This document shows, one piece after another, positions 1 through 5,796 of a DNA stretch of 7,853 nucleotides. The notes below the pieces were generated by a model. It worked only from the letters and a program-made list of their open reading frames with translations. It had not been told where the DNA came from and searched no databases. Position 1 is the first letter of the stretch; each line of letters opens with the position of its first letter. The position numbers and the translations under genes were made by a program. Origin of the DNA: Candidatus Omnitrophota bacterium (GTDB taxonomy: Bacteria; Omnitrophota; Koll11; Aquiviventales; Aquiviventaceae); assembly GCA_016196415.1 (NCBI GenBank), contig JACPXS010000052.1:1-7853 (forward strand). Direction: 5' to 3'.

Positions 1-1
1 C

Positions 2-883
2 TTCGGCGGCAACGTGTGTCTGCGCGTGCTGGACAAGGGGCAGGTCAAGCTGAACATCGATACGCTGGGGTTCTCGCCGGAAGATCTGGTCCGGCTCAAG
101 GCGTGCGCGCGGCGGCCCCATGGGATGCTGCTCTGCACGGGTCCCACCGGCTCGGGAAAAACGACCACCCTCTATGCACTGCTGAAACTGATCGATACGC
201 CCGAGAAAAACATCGTGACGGTTGAGGATCCGGTCGAGTTTGAGTTGGAAGGCGTCAATCAGGTCAACGCCAAGCTCGACATCGGATTGACGTTTGCCAA
301 GGCCCTCCGATCCATTTTGCGGCAGGATCCCGATGTCATCATGGTGGGCGAGATTCGAGACGCCGAGACGGCCGACATGGCGATCAAGTCGGCGTTAACC
401 GGCCACTTGGTGCTGAGCACGCTGCATACCAACAGCGCGGCGGGATCGGTTGTCCGGTTGGTGAACATGGGGATGGAGCCGTTCCTGATTAACTCCTGCG
501 TCATGGCGGTGGTGGGCCAGCGGCTGGTGCGCAAGGTGTGTCCGAAATGCACGGAGCCTTACCGTCCCCCCAAGACCGTGGCCACCAAGCTTGGCTTGCT
601 GGACGCCCATCATGAGGTGCTTGAATTGGTGCGGGGTCGCGGCTGCCGCTCCTGTTTCCAGTCCTGCTACGCGGGCCGGGAGGTGCTCGCCGAGACCTTG
701 CTGATGACTCCCAAGATCCGGGAGCTGATTCTTCGGCGGGCTCCGGAGCGGGAGATCCAGAGCGCGGCTCAGCACGAAGGGATGAAGACGCTCCGGGAGC
801 AGGGGCTTGCCAAAGTGGCGCGGCATATCACGACGCTGGAAGAGGTGTTCCGGACAACGATCGGCGAGGTCGTGGAGGAATGA
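2..883 (+). CDS. GspE/PilB-type secretion ATPase, 5'-truncated
   Basis: Hexameric cytoplasmic ATPase of the type II secretion/type IV pilus superfamily; members drive pilin or pseudopilin polymerisation. The reading frame is open from base 2 and starts mid-protein (FGGN...RVLDK is the end of the N2 domain), so the real start lies upstream. Visible in order: Walker A GPTGSGKTTT (about 140-169), Asp box VEDPVEF, Walker B MVGEIRD (about 350-361), His box TLHTNSAA, then two CxxC pairs (539-550 and 644-655) of the zinc-binding tetracysteine found in PilB/GspE but absent from PilT. The His box reads HTNS, closer to GspE (HTNT/HTNS) than to the HTND of the next gene. Stop TGA at 881-883, 21 bases before the next gene, so probably co-transcribed. 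About 293 residues are present; family members are about 500-570. Whether it serves the pilus or a T2SS-like system cannot be told from this fragment. Confidence 0.93.
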   Translation, partial: FGGNVCLRVLDKGQVKLNIDTLGFSPEDLVRLKACARRPHGMLLCTGPTGSGKTTTLYALLKLIDTPEKNIVTVEDPVEFELEGVNQVNAKLDIGLTFAKALRSILRQDPDVIMVGEIRDAETADMAIKSALTGHLVLSTLHTNSAAGSVVRLVNMGMEPFLINSCVMAVVGQRLVRKVCPKCTEPYRPPKTVATKLGLLDAHHEVLELVRGRGCRSCFQSCYAGREVLAETLLMTPKIRELILRRAPEREIQSAAQHEGMKTLREQGLAKVARHITTLEEVFRTTIGEVVEE

Positions 884-904
884 CCCTGAAATGCAGCCAG
901 AGAA

Positions 905-2608
905 ATGTTGATGAGCGGGTTTAAGCAACGCATCGCACAACTGCTTGTGGCACAGCGGATGGCGACCGATGAGCAGCTTGAGAAGATCATTGCCGAATCG
1001 GCCCGGAGCGGCAAGAGCTTTGCGCGGTTGCTCATTGATGCCGGAATCATCTCCGAGTCCAAGCTGAACGAGTTGCTTTCAAAAGAGCTGGGGCTGCCCA
1101 TGATCTCGCTGGCGAAATACCGGATCGACCCTGATGTCGCCAAACTCATCCCGGAGCGTCTTGCGCGACAATACCACCTGGTGGCGCTGGCGAAGTTTGG
1201 CGAGCGGCTGGTGGTGGCGATGACCGATCCGTTAAACATTTTTGCCGTGGATGATCTCAAAGCCTTCACGCAAGTCGCGATTGACCCGGTGCTGGCCACG
1301 GAGACCGAGGTCCATCGCGCCATCGAACAGCTCTACTCCAATGAGACGCCGTTCGCCGCCGCGCCGGCGAACGGGCGTCAATCAGGAGAAGACGACGAGA
1401 CGCTGGATACGGCGGTCGCCCACCTCCTGAACGAGTCTGCAGAAGCGGAAGCGCCCGTGGTCAGAGTCATCAACCTCATGGTCATTGAGGCCATGCGCCG
1501 GCAGGCGTCGGATATCCATCTGGAACCCACCCACAACGCCCTCCGAGTTCGCTATCGCATCGATGGGCGTCTGGTGGAAGGACACCGCCTTCCCAAAGCC
1601 GTCCAGAATCCCGTGTTGACCCGGCTGAAGATCATGTCGGGGATGGACATCACCGAATGGCGGTTGCCTCAAGACGGGCGGTTTAAGGTCCGCCTGGATG
1701 ACCGGGAATCGGATTTCCGCGTCTCCATTCTGCCCATTACCCAGGGCGGCAAAGTCGTCCTGCGGCTCTTGGACAAAGCGAACCTGTCGGTGGGGCTCGA
1801 TCACCTGGGGTTTCTCCCGGACTCCATCGCGCAGTTCAAAACCGCCGTGAAGCGGCCGCACGGAATGATTCTGGTGACGGGGCCGACAGGATCGGGCAAG
1901 TCCACGACGCTCTATTCCATCTTGAACCAGCTCAACCAGCCGACGAAAAACCTTATCACCGTTGAAGACCCCGTGGAATACCAGGTGGAGGGAATCACCC
2001 AGGTCCAGGTGAACGCGGAGATCGGGTTGACGTTTTCCGGCGGCCTCCGCGCCATCCTCCGGCAGAGCCCGGATGTCGTGATGATCGGGGAGATCCGGGA
2101 TTTTGAGACCGCCGACATTGCGATGAAAGCCAGCCTGACCGGCCAACTGGTCCTGTCCACCTTGCACACGAACGACGCCGCATCCGCCATCACCCGGCTC
2201 ATCGATATGGGCATCGAGCCGTTCCTTGTCGCATCGAGCGTCAGCCTGATCGAAGCGCAACGGCTTGTCCGCAAACTGTGCCCCAAGTGCCGCGAGGCCT
2301 TGATTCCGCCTCAGGAGCTGCTGGAGCGCCTCCAGCACCGGCCGGCCAAGGACGCCGCCTTTTACCGAGCGAAGGGCTGCCGGCTGTGCAACCAAACGGG
2401 GTACCGAGGCCGGATGGGCATTATCGAAGTGCTGCAAGTCGATGAGCGCATCCGGGAACTGGTGGTCGCTCGGGCCCAGTCCTGGCAGATCAAGGACTAC
2501 GCGGTTACAGCGCTCGGCATGGTGCCGTTGCGCCAGGATGGGCTGAAGAAAGCCGAGTTGGGGCAGACGACGCTGGAGGAAGTCATCGCGGTGACCGCCG
2601 AAGAGTGA
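905..2608 (+). CDS. pilB: Type IV pilus extension ATPase PilB
   Basis: Cytoplasmic motor that hydrolyses ATP to drive pilus extension through PilC. At 567 residues it has the usual PilB length. Domains: MshEN/T2SSE_N-like region (residues about 6-145), charged linker (about 146-170), N2 domain (about 175-295), RecA-like ATPase (about 300-567). Motifs: Walker A GPTGSGKS (326-333), Asp box E354-D355 in VEDPVEY, Walker B MIGEIRD with G395-E396, His box with H421 in TLHTNDAA, zinc-binding Cys 459/462 and 492/495. In other PilB/MshE proteins the MshEN fold binds c-di-GMP through two 24-residue motifs five residues apart. Here the spacing is kept (9-32 and 38-61) but several consensus Gly and Gln positions are changed. 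Start is the first ATG; a second in-frame ATG at 911 is possible and neither has a strong ribosome binding site. Lies 21 bases after a paralogous ATPase and 31 bases before pilC. Confidence 0.95.
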   Translation: MLMSGFKQRIAQLLVAQRMATDEQLEKIIAESARSGKSFARLLIDAGIISESKLNELLSKELGLPMISLAKYRIDPDVAKLIPERLARQYHLVALAKFGERLVVAMTDPLNIFAVDDLKAFTQVAIDPVLATETEVHRAIEQLYSNETPFAAAPANGRQSGEDDETLDTAVAHLLNESAEAEAPVVRVINLMVIEAMRRQASDIHLEPTHNALRVRYRIDGRLVEGHRLPKAVQNPVLTRLKIMSGMDITEWRLPQDGRFKVRLDDRESDFRVSILPITQGGKVVLRLLDKANLSVGLDHLGFLPDSIAQFKTAVKRPHGMILVTGPTGSGKSTTLYSILNQLNQPTKNLITVEDPVEYQVEGITQVQVNAEIGLTFSGGLRAILRQSPDVVMIGEIRDFETADIAMKASLTGQLVLSTLHTNDAASAITRLIDMGIEPFLVASSVSLIEAQRLVRKLCPKCREALIPPQELLERLQHRPAKDAAFYRAKGCRLCNQTGYRGRMGIIEVLQVDERIRELVVARAQSWQIKDYAVTALGMVPLRQDGLKKAELGQTTLEEVIAVTAEE

Positions 2609-2639
2609 GCGGCGGTGCCAACCGGGAGCGGCATGATCC

Positions 2640-3848
2640 ATGTCCACCTTTGCGTACGTCGTGAAAGATAAGACGGGGAAAACCCACAGCGGAACGCTCG
2701 AGACCTCTTCGCGCAACGAGCTGATTGAGCAGTTGTGGAAACGGGAGTTCGTCGTCCTCTCCATCGAGGAGCGATCCCAAGCCAAGTCCTCGGTGTTGAA
2801 AGTCGGCCAGCCCAAAGTCAGGTCCGACCAACTGGTGATTTTCTCGCGGCAGCTGGCCACCATGGTGGACAGCGGCATTCCCATCGCGCAGGCCCTTGAG
2901 GTCTTGGCCGACCAGATGGATGACCGCAACTTTCGGCACATCCTCAAGAAGGTCCGGGATGATATCGAAACCGGCTCCAGCCTTTCCGAAGCGATCAGCC
3001 GACACCCCAGAGTCTTTTCCGACTTCTTCATGAACATGCTGCGGGCGGGCGAATCATCCGGCCGGCTTGACGAAATTCTCGATCGCGTGGCGGCCTACCT
3101 TGAGAAAGTCAGTATCATTCAAGGAAAGGTAAAGGCCAGCCTCTTTTATCCCGCATTCGTCTCCATCTTGGCGTTTGGCATCACCACCTTTCTCCTGGTC
3201 GTGATCGTGCCAAAATTCAAGGAGATTTTTACGACCCTCGGGGGCCAGTTGCCGCTGCCGACCCAAGTCCTGTTGAACCTCAGCGAGTTCATGAAGAAAT
3301 ATCTCGTGTACGAGATCATCTTCTGCATCGTGGCGGCAACGCTCCTCCGGCTCTACATCAACACCGCCGGCGGACGGTTCTGGTTTGATCGCATGACCTT
3401 GAAGATCCCTGTGATCGGCAAGCTCCTTCAGAAAGTCGTCATCGCGCGCTTCTCGAGGACGCTCGCAACCTTGGTGAAATCCGGCGTGCCGATCCTGAGC
3501 TCGCTGGAGATCGTGGCCAAAACGTCGGGCAATAAAGTGGTGGAAGCCACGGTGATGTCGGCGAGAGCCAGCATCAAAGAGGGCGAGAACATCGCCGATC
3601 CGCTCAGCCACAGCAAGGTGTTTCCTCCCATGGTGACGCGGATGATTTCGGTGGGCGAGAAGACCGGCGAGCTGGAGAAAATGCTGACGAAAATCGCCGA
3701 TTTCTATGAGAGCGAAGTCGACGCCGCCATCACCGCGCTGACGAGCCTCATCGAGCCCATGGTCATCGCCGTGCTCGGCGTCATTATCGGTGGGATCGTG
3801 ATTGCGCTCTTCTTGCCGATCTTCAAACTGACCTCGCTCATCCATTAA
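2640..3848 (+). CDS. pilC: Type IV pilus inner-membrane platform protein PilC
   Basis: Polytopic inner-membrane protein (GspF/PilC family) that sits on PilB and is thought to transfer pilins from membrane to fibre. 402 residues, normal for the family. It carries the characteristic duplicated T2SSF domain: first copy beginning around residue 66 (IFSRQLATMVDSGIPI), second around 270 (RFSRTLATLVKSGVPI). Each copy is followed by the conserved glycine/glutamate-rich helix (AGESSGRLDE; VGEKTGELEKML). Hydrophobic membrane segments lie near 168-192, 219-240 and 370-392. Start ATG 2640 has a GGAG (2625-2628) 11 bases upstream; the out-of-frame ATG at 2633 is not used. No terminator is seen after the stop, and the pilin promoter begins 13 bases later. 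Position directly after pilB is the classic order. Confidence 0.96.
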   Translation: MSTFAYVVKDKTGKTHSGTLETSSRNELIEQLWKREFVVLSIEERSQAKSSVLKVGQPKVRSDQLVIFSRQLATMVDSGIPIAQALEVLADQMDDRNFRHILKKVRDDIETGSSLSEAISRHPRVFSDFFMNMLRAGESSGRLDEILDRVAAYLEKVSIIQGKVKASLFYPAFVSILAFGITTFLLVVIVPKFKEIFTTLGGQLPLPTQVLLNLSEFMKKYLVYEIIFCIVAATLLRLYINTAGGRFWFDRMTLKIPVIGKLLQKVVIARFSRTLATLVKSGVPILSSLEIVAKTSGNKVVEATVMSARASIKEGENIADPLSHSKVFPPMVTRMISVGEKTGELEKMLTKIADFYESEVDAAITALTSLIEPMVIAVLGVIIGGIVIALFLPIFKLTSLIH

Positions 3849-3861
3849 CCGTCAAAAACGC

Positions 3862-3890
3862 TTGACTCATCCGTCATCCTATGGCATAGT
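3862..3890 (+). promoter_or_regulatory. Sigma70-like promoter for the pilin leader
   Basis: TTGACT (3862-3867, five of six matches to the -35 consensus) is followed after 17 bases by CATAGT (3885-3890, four of six matches to the -10 consensus). This predicts a transcript start near 3896-3898, just upstream of the structured leader and about 375 bases before the pilin start codon. It would let the pilin be expressed separately from, and more strongly than, pilB-pilC. This is inferred from sequence only. Confidence 0.5.
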
Positions 3891-3910
3891 TGCATTGACA
3901 ATTGATACGG

Positions 3911-3982
3911 CGTGAAAGCTACACTCGCCGTGAGGCGGGGTCGGAAAGCCACAGACCCTGTGGGAGTAAGGCGAGTAGGCAG
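3911..3982 (+). promoter_or_regulatory. Candidate GEMM-I (c-di-GMP/cGAMP class) riboswitch aptamer
   Basis: The element lies just after the predicted transcript start. It shows the GEMM-I plan: GCTAC (3918-3922) pairs with GTAGGC (3975-3980, one bulged G), replacing the usual GGCAA/TTGCC, so pairing is kept while sequence differs. CGCC (3926-3929) pairs with GGCG (3934-3937), capped by the GNRA tetraloop GTGA. The conserved GG-N-CGGAAAGCC box follows (3939-3950), and then a short third hairpin (CCC/GGG or CCACAG/CTGTGG, 3949-3964). In known members this RNA binds c-di-GMP or cGAMP and controls pili, cytochromes or chemotaxis genes. The 3' half is degenerate, P3 is short and no tetraloop receptor is recognisable, so it could be a diverged variant or a different structured leader. 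The match rests on recalled consensus, not a covariance search. Confidence 0.55.
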
Positions 3983-4036
3983 GACGCAGGAGGCAGAACG
4001 CAGCGGATGGCCTTCCCGGGGCCAGAGGCTGTAGGG

Positions 4037-4059
4037 AGTGCCTACTGGTGAGTGCCTAC
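4037..4059 (+). repeat. Direct repeat AGTGCCTAC, possible anti-aptamer strand
   Basis: The nine bases AGTGCCTAC occur at 4037-4045 and 4051-4059. Both copies contain GCCTAC, the complement of GTAGGC in the 3' strand of the aptamer's closing stem. The first copy extends this to a perfect 7-bp match (GCCTACT 4040-4046 with AGTAGGC 3974-3980). A local alternative also exists: GTAGG 4031-4035 with CCTAC 4041-4045. Such competing pairings are typical of riboswitch expression platforms. Confidence 0.45.
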
Positions 4060-4101
4060 GGGGAAGTCCACAGGGTGGCTGGGTTGCCGCTGGACAGGAG
4101 G

Positions 4102-4140
4102 CGCCATTGTCCGACACGCGGCAATGGCGTTCGTGTTTTC
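4102..4140 (+). terminator. Terminator-like hairpin in the pilin leader (possible attenuator)
   Basis: CGCCATTG (4102-4109) and CAATGGCG (4122-4129) form a perfect 8-bp stem with a 12-base loop. It is followed at once by the T-rich run TTCGTGTTTTC (4130-4140). This resembles an intrinsic terminator, although the T tract is interrupted. A competing stem, GGACA (4092-4096) with TGTCC (4108-4112), would break into its 5' arm and could act as an antiterminator. It lies between the aptamer and the pilin, so it is the natural candidate for a regulated transcription stop. The rest of 4141-4257 shows no structure I can name. Confidence 0.45.
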
Positions 4141-4257
4141 GGAACATCAACGATACGCGAATGATGAGAGGAAGGGGGGTGAGAGCTGCGAGAGCGAGAC
4201 GGCAAGCGGCGTGAGTGGGAGTCGGCTTTATTTTCATTCAGCATCGGGAAGTTCATG

Positions 4258-4263
4258 AGGAGG
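4258..4263 (+). promoter_or_regulatory. Strong ribosome binding site that decides the pilin start
   Basis: AGGAGG, a full Shine-Dalgarno match, sits nine bases before ATG 4273. It overlaps the upstream in-frame ATG at 4255, so that ATG cannot use it. This supports 4273 as the start and gives a typical short prepilin leader. Confidence 0.85.
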
Positions 4264-4272
4264 AACACGGCC

Positions 4273-4821
4273 ATGAAACGATCAGGCGCACGAGGTTTTA
4301 CGCTCGTTGAAATCATGATTGTCGTGGCGATCATCGCCCTGTTGGCGGCGATCGCGATTCCGAACGTCCTGCGCGGCCGGACCACAGCGAACGAGACAGC
4401 CGCCGTCGGAAACCTGCGAGCGCTCGTCAGTTCGCTCGAGATGGAGCGTTCGGTCAACAATCTTTACCCGGATACGACGGGCGCTGCACCAGGCACGTTT
4501 TTGGCCGCGATGTACGGGGCAACCTGTGCCGCGGGGGTGGTTCCAGATCCAGACTTTGGGCCACCGTCGTTTTGTCTTGCGTTAATAGCTCCAGGTGGGA
4601 CGGTCCAAGGCTACAACTATACCTACGCGAACGGAATAACTGCAGGACAGACGTATTCCGTCCTCGCGGTGCCAACAGGAGTAGGGACGACTGGCACTCG
4701 GACGTTCGTGGCCACCCAAACGGGGCTCATCCGTCACTGCACAGGCACAGGGACGGCGGTGAATATGACCGATGCGACGCCGGCTCCCACCATTGATGCG
4801 CCTGTCGCGTTGTGTGACTAA
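4273..4821 (+). CDS. pilA: Type IV major pilin (prepilin)
   Basis: Structural subunit of the pilus fibre, 182 residues. The N-terminus is a class III prepilin signal: an eight-residue basic leader (MKRSGARG), prepilin peptidase cleavage after Gly8, mature N-terminal Phe, and the invariant glutamate at mature position 5 (FTLVE). A hydrophobic alpha-1 helix follows (IMIVVAIIALLAAIAIP), with the conserved Pro, then an amphipathic stretch NVLRGRTTANE. The globular part has four cysteines in two pairs: two in the middle, and two near the C-terminus (RHC ... ALCD) that probably close the D-region disulphide loop. It has its own promoter, long structured leader and the best ribosome binding site in the window, which together suggest that it is the major pilin, not a minor one. 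No clear terminator follows. Confidence 0.9.
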   Translation: MKRSGARGFTLVEIMIVVAIIALLAAIAIPNVLRGRTTANETAAVGNLRALVSSLEMERSVNNLYPDTTGAAPGTFLAAMYGATCAAGVVPDPDFGPPSFCLALIAPGGTVQGYNYTYANGITAGQTYSVLAVPTGVGTTGTRTFVATQTGLIRHCTGTGTAVNMTDATPAPTIDAPVALCD

Positions 4822-4930
4822 TTGAGTGGTGCCAACGAGTGCGAGTGCACTTCATGCGGAGGGACAACCCGATGGCCGAACCCTTGGGCCGTCCTCGTCG
4901 GACAACCTCAAGACTGGAGGTTCGAGGTGA

Positions 4931-5002
4931 ATGCGTTCCCCAGGTTTTTGTGGGGGGCCTTCAGCCGACAGCCTTGAGCGGTTCGAGTGGGCGCTGACCT
5001 GA
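4931..5002 (+). CDS. Possible 23-codon leader micro-ORF before the minor pilin
   Basis: ATG 4931 opens 23 codons ending in TGA 5000-5002, whose last base is the A of ATG 5002 of the next gene (TGATG overlap). GGAGG (4916-4920) lies 10 bases upstream, whereas the minor pilin start has no good ribosome binding site of its own. The micro-ORF could therefore feed ribosomes to the minor pilin by translational coupling. The peptide begins MRSPGFCGG and resembles nothing I know. GGAGG can be hidden in an AACCTC (4904-4909)/GAGGTT (4917-4922) hairpin. A GTG at 4927 opens a competing frame, and chance is a fair alternative. Confidence 0.3.
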   Translation: MRSPGFCGGPSADSLERFEWALT

Positions 5003-5481
5003 TGAGCCGAGGGCGATGCGAGGGGATGACCTTGGTCGAAGTGGCGTTGGGCGCGGTGACGCTGGCCATCGTGCTGGCCGCGATCCTGGGGGCGTACGTG
5101 GGCCAGGTCGCCCTGAATGAGCATTCGCGCAACCTTTCCCTGGCGATCCAAGATGCCAACCGTGTCATGGACCAGATCCGGCAGCAGAACAGCCCCTGCG
5201 CGGCGCCGCCGGCCCCGGACCTCAATCCGCCAGGGGGCGGGACGTGGGATGCCTGGCTTGCCGCAGGGGGAGGGGGCAAGAGCAGGCCACCCAACTTGGA
5301 GTTGGTTCAACGCTCAAGCACACCCGGACCTCCAATCCAGGTGACGGTTGCCGTGTGCTGGCGCGATCGGAACAGGACCGTCGGTGAGTGTTCGTGGAAT
5401 GGGGTGAACTTAACGGCCAACAACCCCGCGATTAATTCACCAGCGAAGCTCACGACGTTGATTACGTGTCGACAATCATAA
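5002..5481 (+). CDS. PilV/GspI-like minor pilin
   Basis: Probable minor pilin or pseudopilin, 159 residues. The prepilin signal is clear: eight-residue leader MSRGRCEG, cleavage after Gly8, the invariant glutamate at mature position 5 (MTLVE), then a hydrophobic helix (VALGAVTLAIVLAAILGAYV). The mature first residue would be Met, not the usual Phe. The segment after the helix (residues NRVMDQIRQQ) resembles the PilV/GspI group, where the protein primes or caps the fibre. The C-terminal half is rich in Pro, Gly and Asn and contains four Cys. Start 5002 was chosen because it gives the same leader length as the major pilin. An in-frame GTG at 4987 would add five residues. Followed by a 315-base repeat-rich gap. 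Confidence 0.78.
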   Translation: MSRGRCEGMTLVEVALGAVTLAIVLAAILGAYVGQVALNEHSRNLSLAIQDANRVMDQIRQQNSPCAAPPAPDLNPPGGGTWDAWLAAGGGGKSRPPNLELVQRSSTPGPPIQVTVAVCWRDRNRTVGECSWNGVNLTANNPAINSPAKLTTLITCRQS

Positions 5482-5561
5482 AGGGCATTCCACGAAAGAA
5501 CAGTGGCCCTGGGTTCAGGGTTCGGGGCTGTGGGCCGGAGCGCCAAGCCGTCTCTTCGTTC

Positions 5562-5619
5562 ACCCTCCTTCGCCGGAAGCCCCGGGCGTGAGCCCGGGGA
5601 GGAAGGCGGCGAGGAGGGT
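5562..5619 (+). repeat. 58-bp GC-rich imperfect palindrome
   Basis: The core CCCCGGGC (5580-5587) and GCCCGGGG (5592-5599) form a perfect 8-bp stem capped by GTGA. It is framed by an outer pair, ACCCTCCTTCGCCG (5562-5575) with CGGCGAGGAGGGT (5607-5619), with a single bulged T. The whole unit can extrude as one long hairpin. It is of the REP/BIME kind of intergenic palindrome. There is no T-rich tail, so it is not an obvious terminator. Confidence 0.7.
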
Positions 5620-5648
5620 GCCTCTGCGAAGCGGCAGCGCAGCAGGGC

Positions 5649-5766
5649 TTCTTCGAAGCTCGCCGCGCGAAGAAGAGCCTTGGCGAAGCAGGGCAGGCTT
5701 CGGAGGGTTCCGCTCCACGGCCGCGAAGCGGATAACAAAGAGGCCACGGCTGTAAAGCCGTGGAGC
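5649..5766 (+). repeat. Cluster of inverted repeats in the gap before the PilW-like gene
   Basis: TTCTTCG (5649-5655) pairs with CGAAGAA (5668-5674). CCACGGC (5744-5750) pairs with GCCGTGG (5757-5763) around a TGTAAA loop. GCTCCACGGC (5712-5721) also pairs perfectly over 10 bp with GCCGTGGAGC (5757-5766), so the last arm has two possible partners. Together with the palindrome at 5562-5619 this makes a mosaic of hairpins filling most of 5482-5790. The frame open across it encodes only low-complexity Arg/Ala/Ser sequence and is not taken as coding. Confidence 0.6.
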
Positions 5767-5796
5767 TTCACGCGCGCTGAGGGTGGAGTGATGACG

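Noticed and set aside
1382..3037. 551-codon open frame on the minus strand
   Set aside because: Lies antisense to pilB and pilC, a usual shadow of GC-rich coding sequence; the protein is rich in His, Arg and Asp with no recognisable domain.
3882..3893. Sigma54-like -24/-12 promoter (TGGCAT...TTGCA), as often found before pilA
   Set aside because: Only 7 bases separate GG and GC where sigma54 promoters need 10, and a well-spaced sigma70-like pair covers the same place.
3941..3990. Similarity to the 3' half of a cobalamin riboswitch (AAAGCCAC...GGGAGTAAGGCG)
   Set aside because: The B12-box and the other conserved blocks are missing, and a pilin is not a cobalamin-related gene. The GEMM-I plan explains more of the bases.
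4052..4258. 68-codon ORF in the pilin leader
   Set aside because: No ribosome binding site, unremarkable low-information protein, and it crosses the structured leader and the pilin's Shine-Dalgarno.
4255..4272. Upstream in-frame ATG for the pilin
   Set aside because: It overlaps AGGAGG, which is correctly spaced for ATG 4273; the later start gives a standard eight-residue prepilin leader.
4838..4851. Hairpin AGTGC/GCACT after the pilin as a terminator
   Set aside because: Only 5 bp and no T-run after it.
5503..5796. N-terminal extension of the PilW-like protein
   Set aside because: The frame runs through palindromic repeats, encodes low-complexity Arg/Ala/Ser sequence and puts the prepilin signal over 100 residues into the protein.
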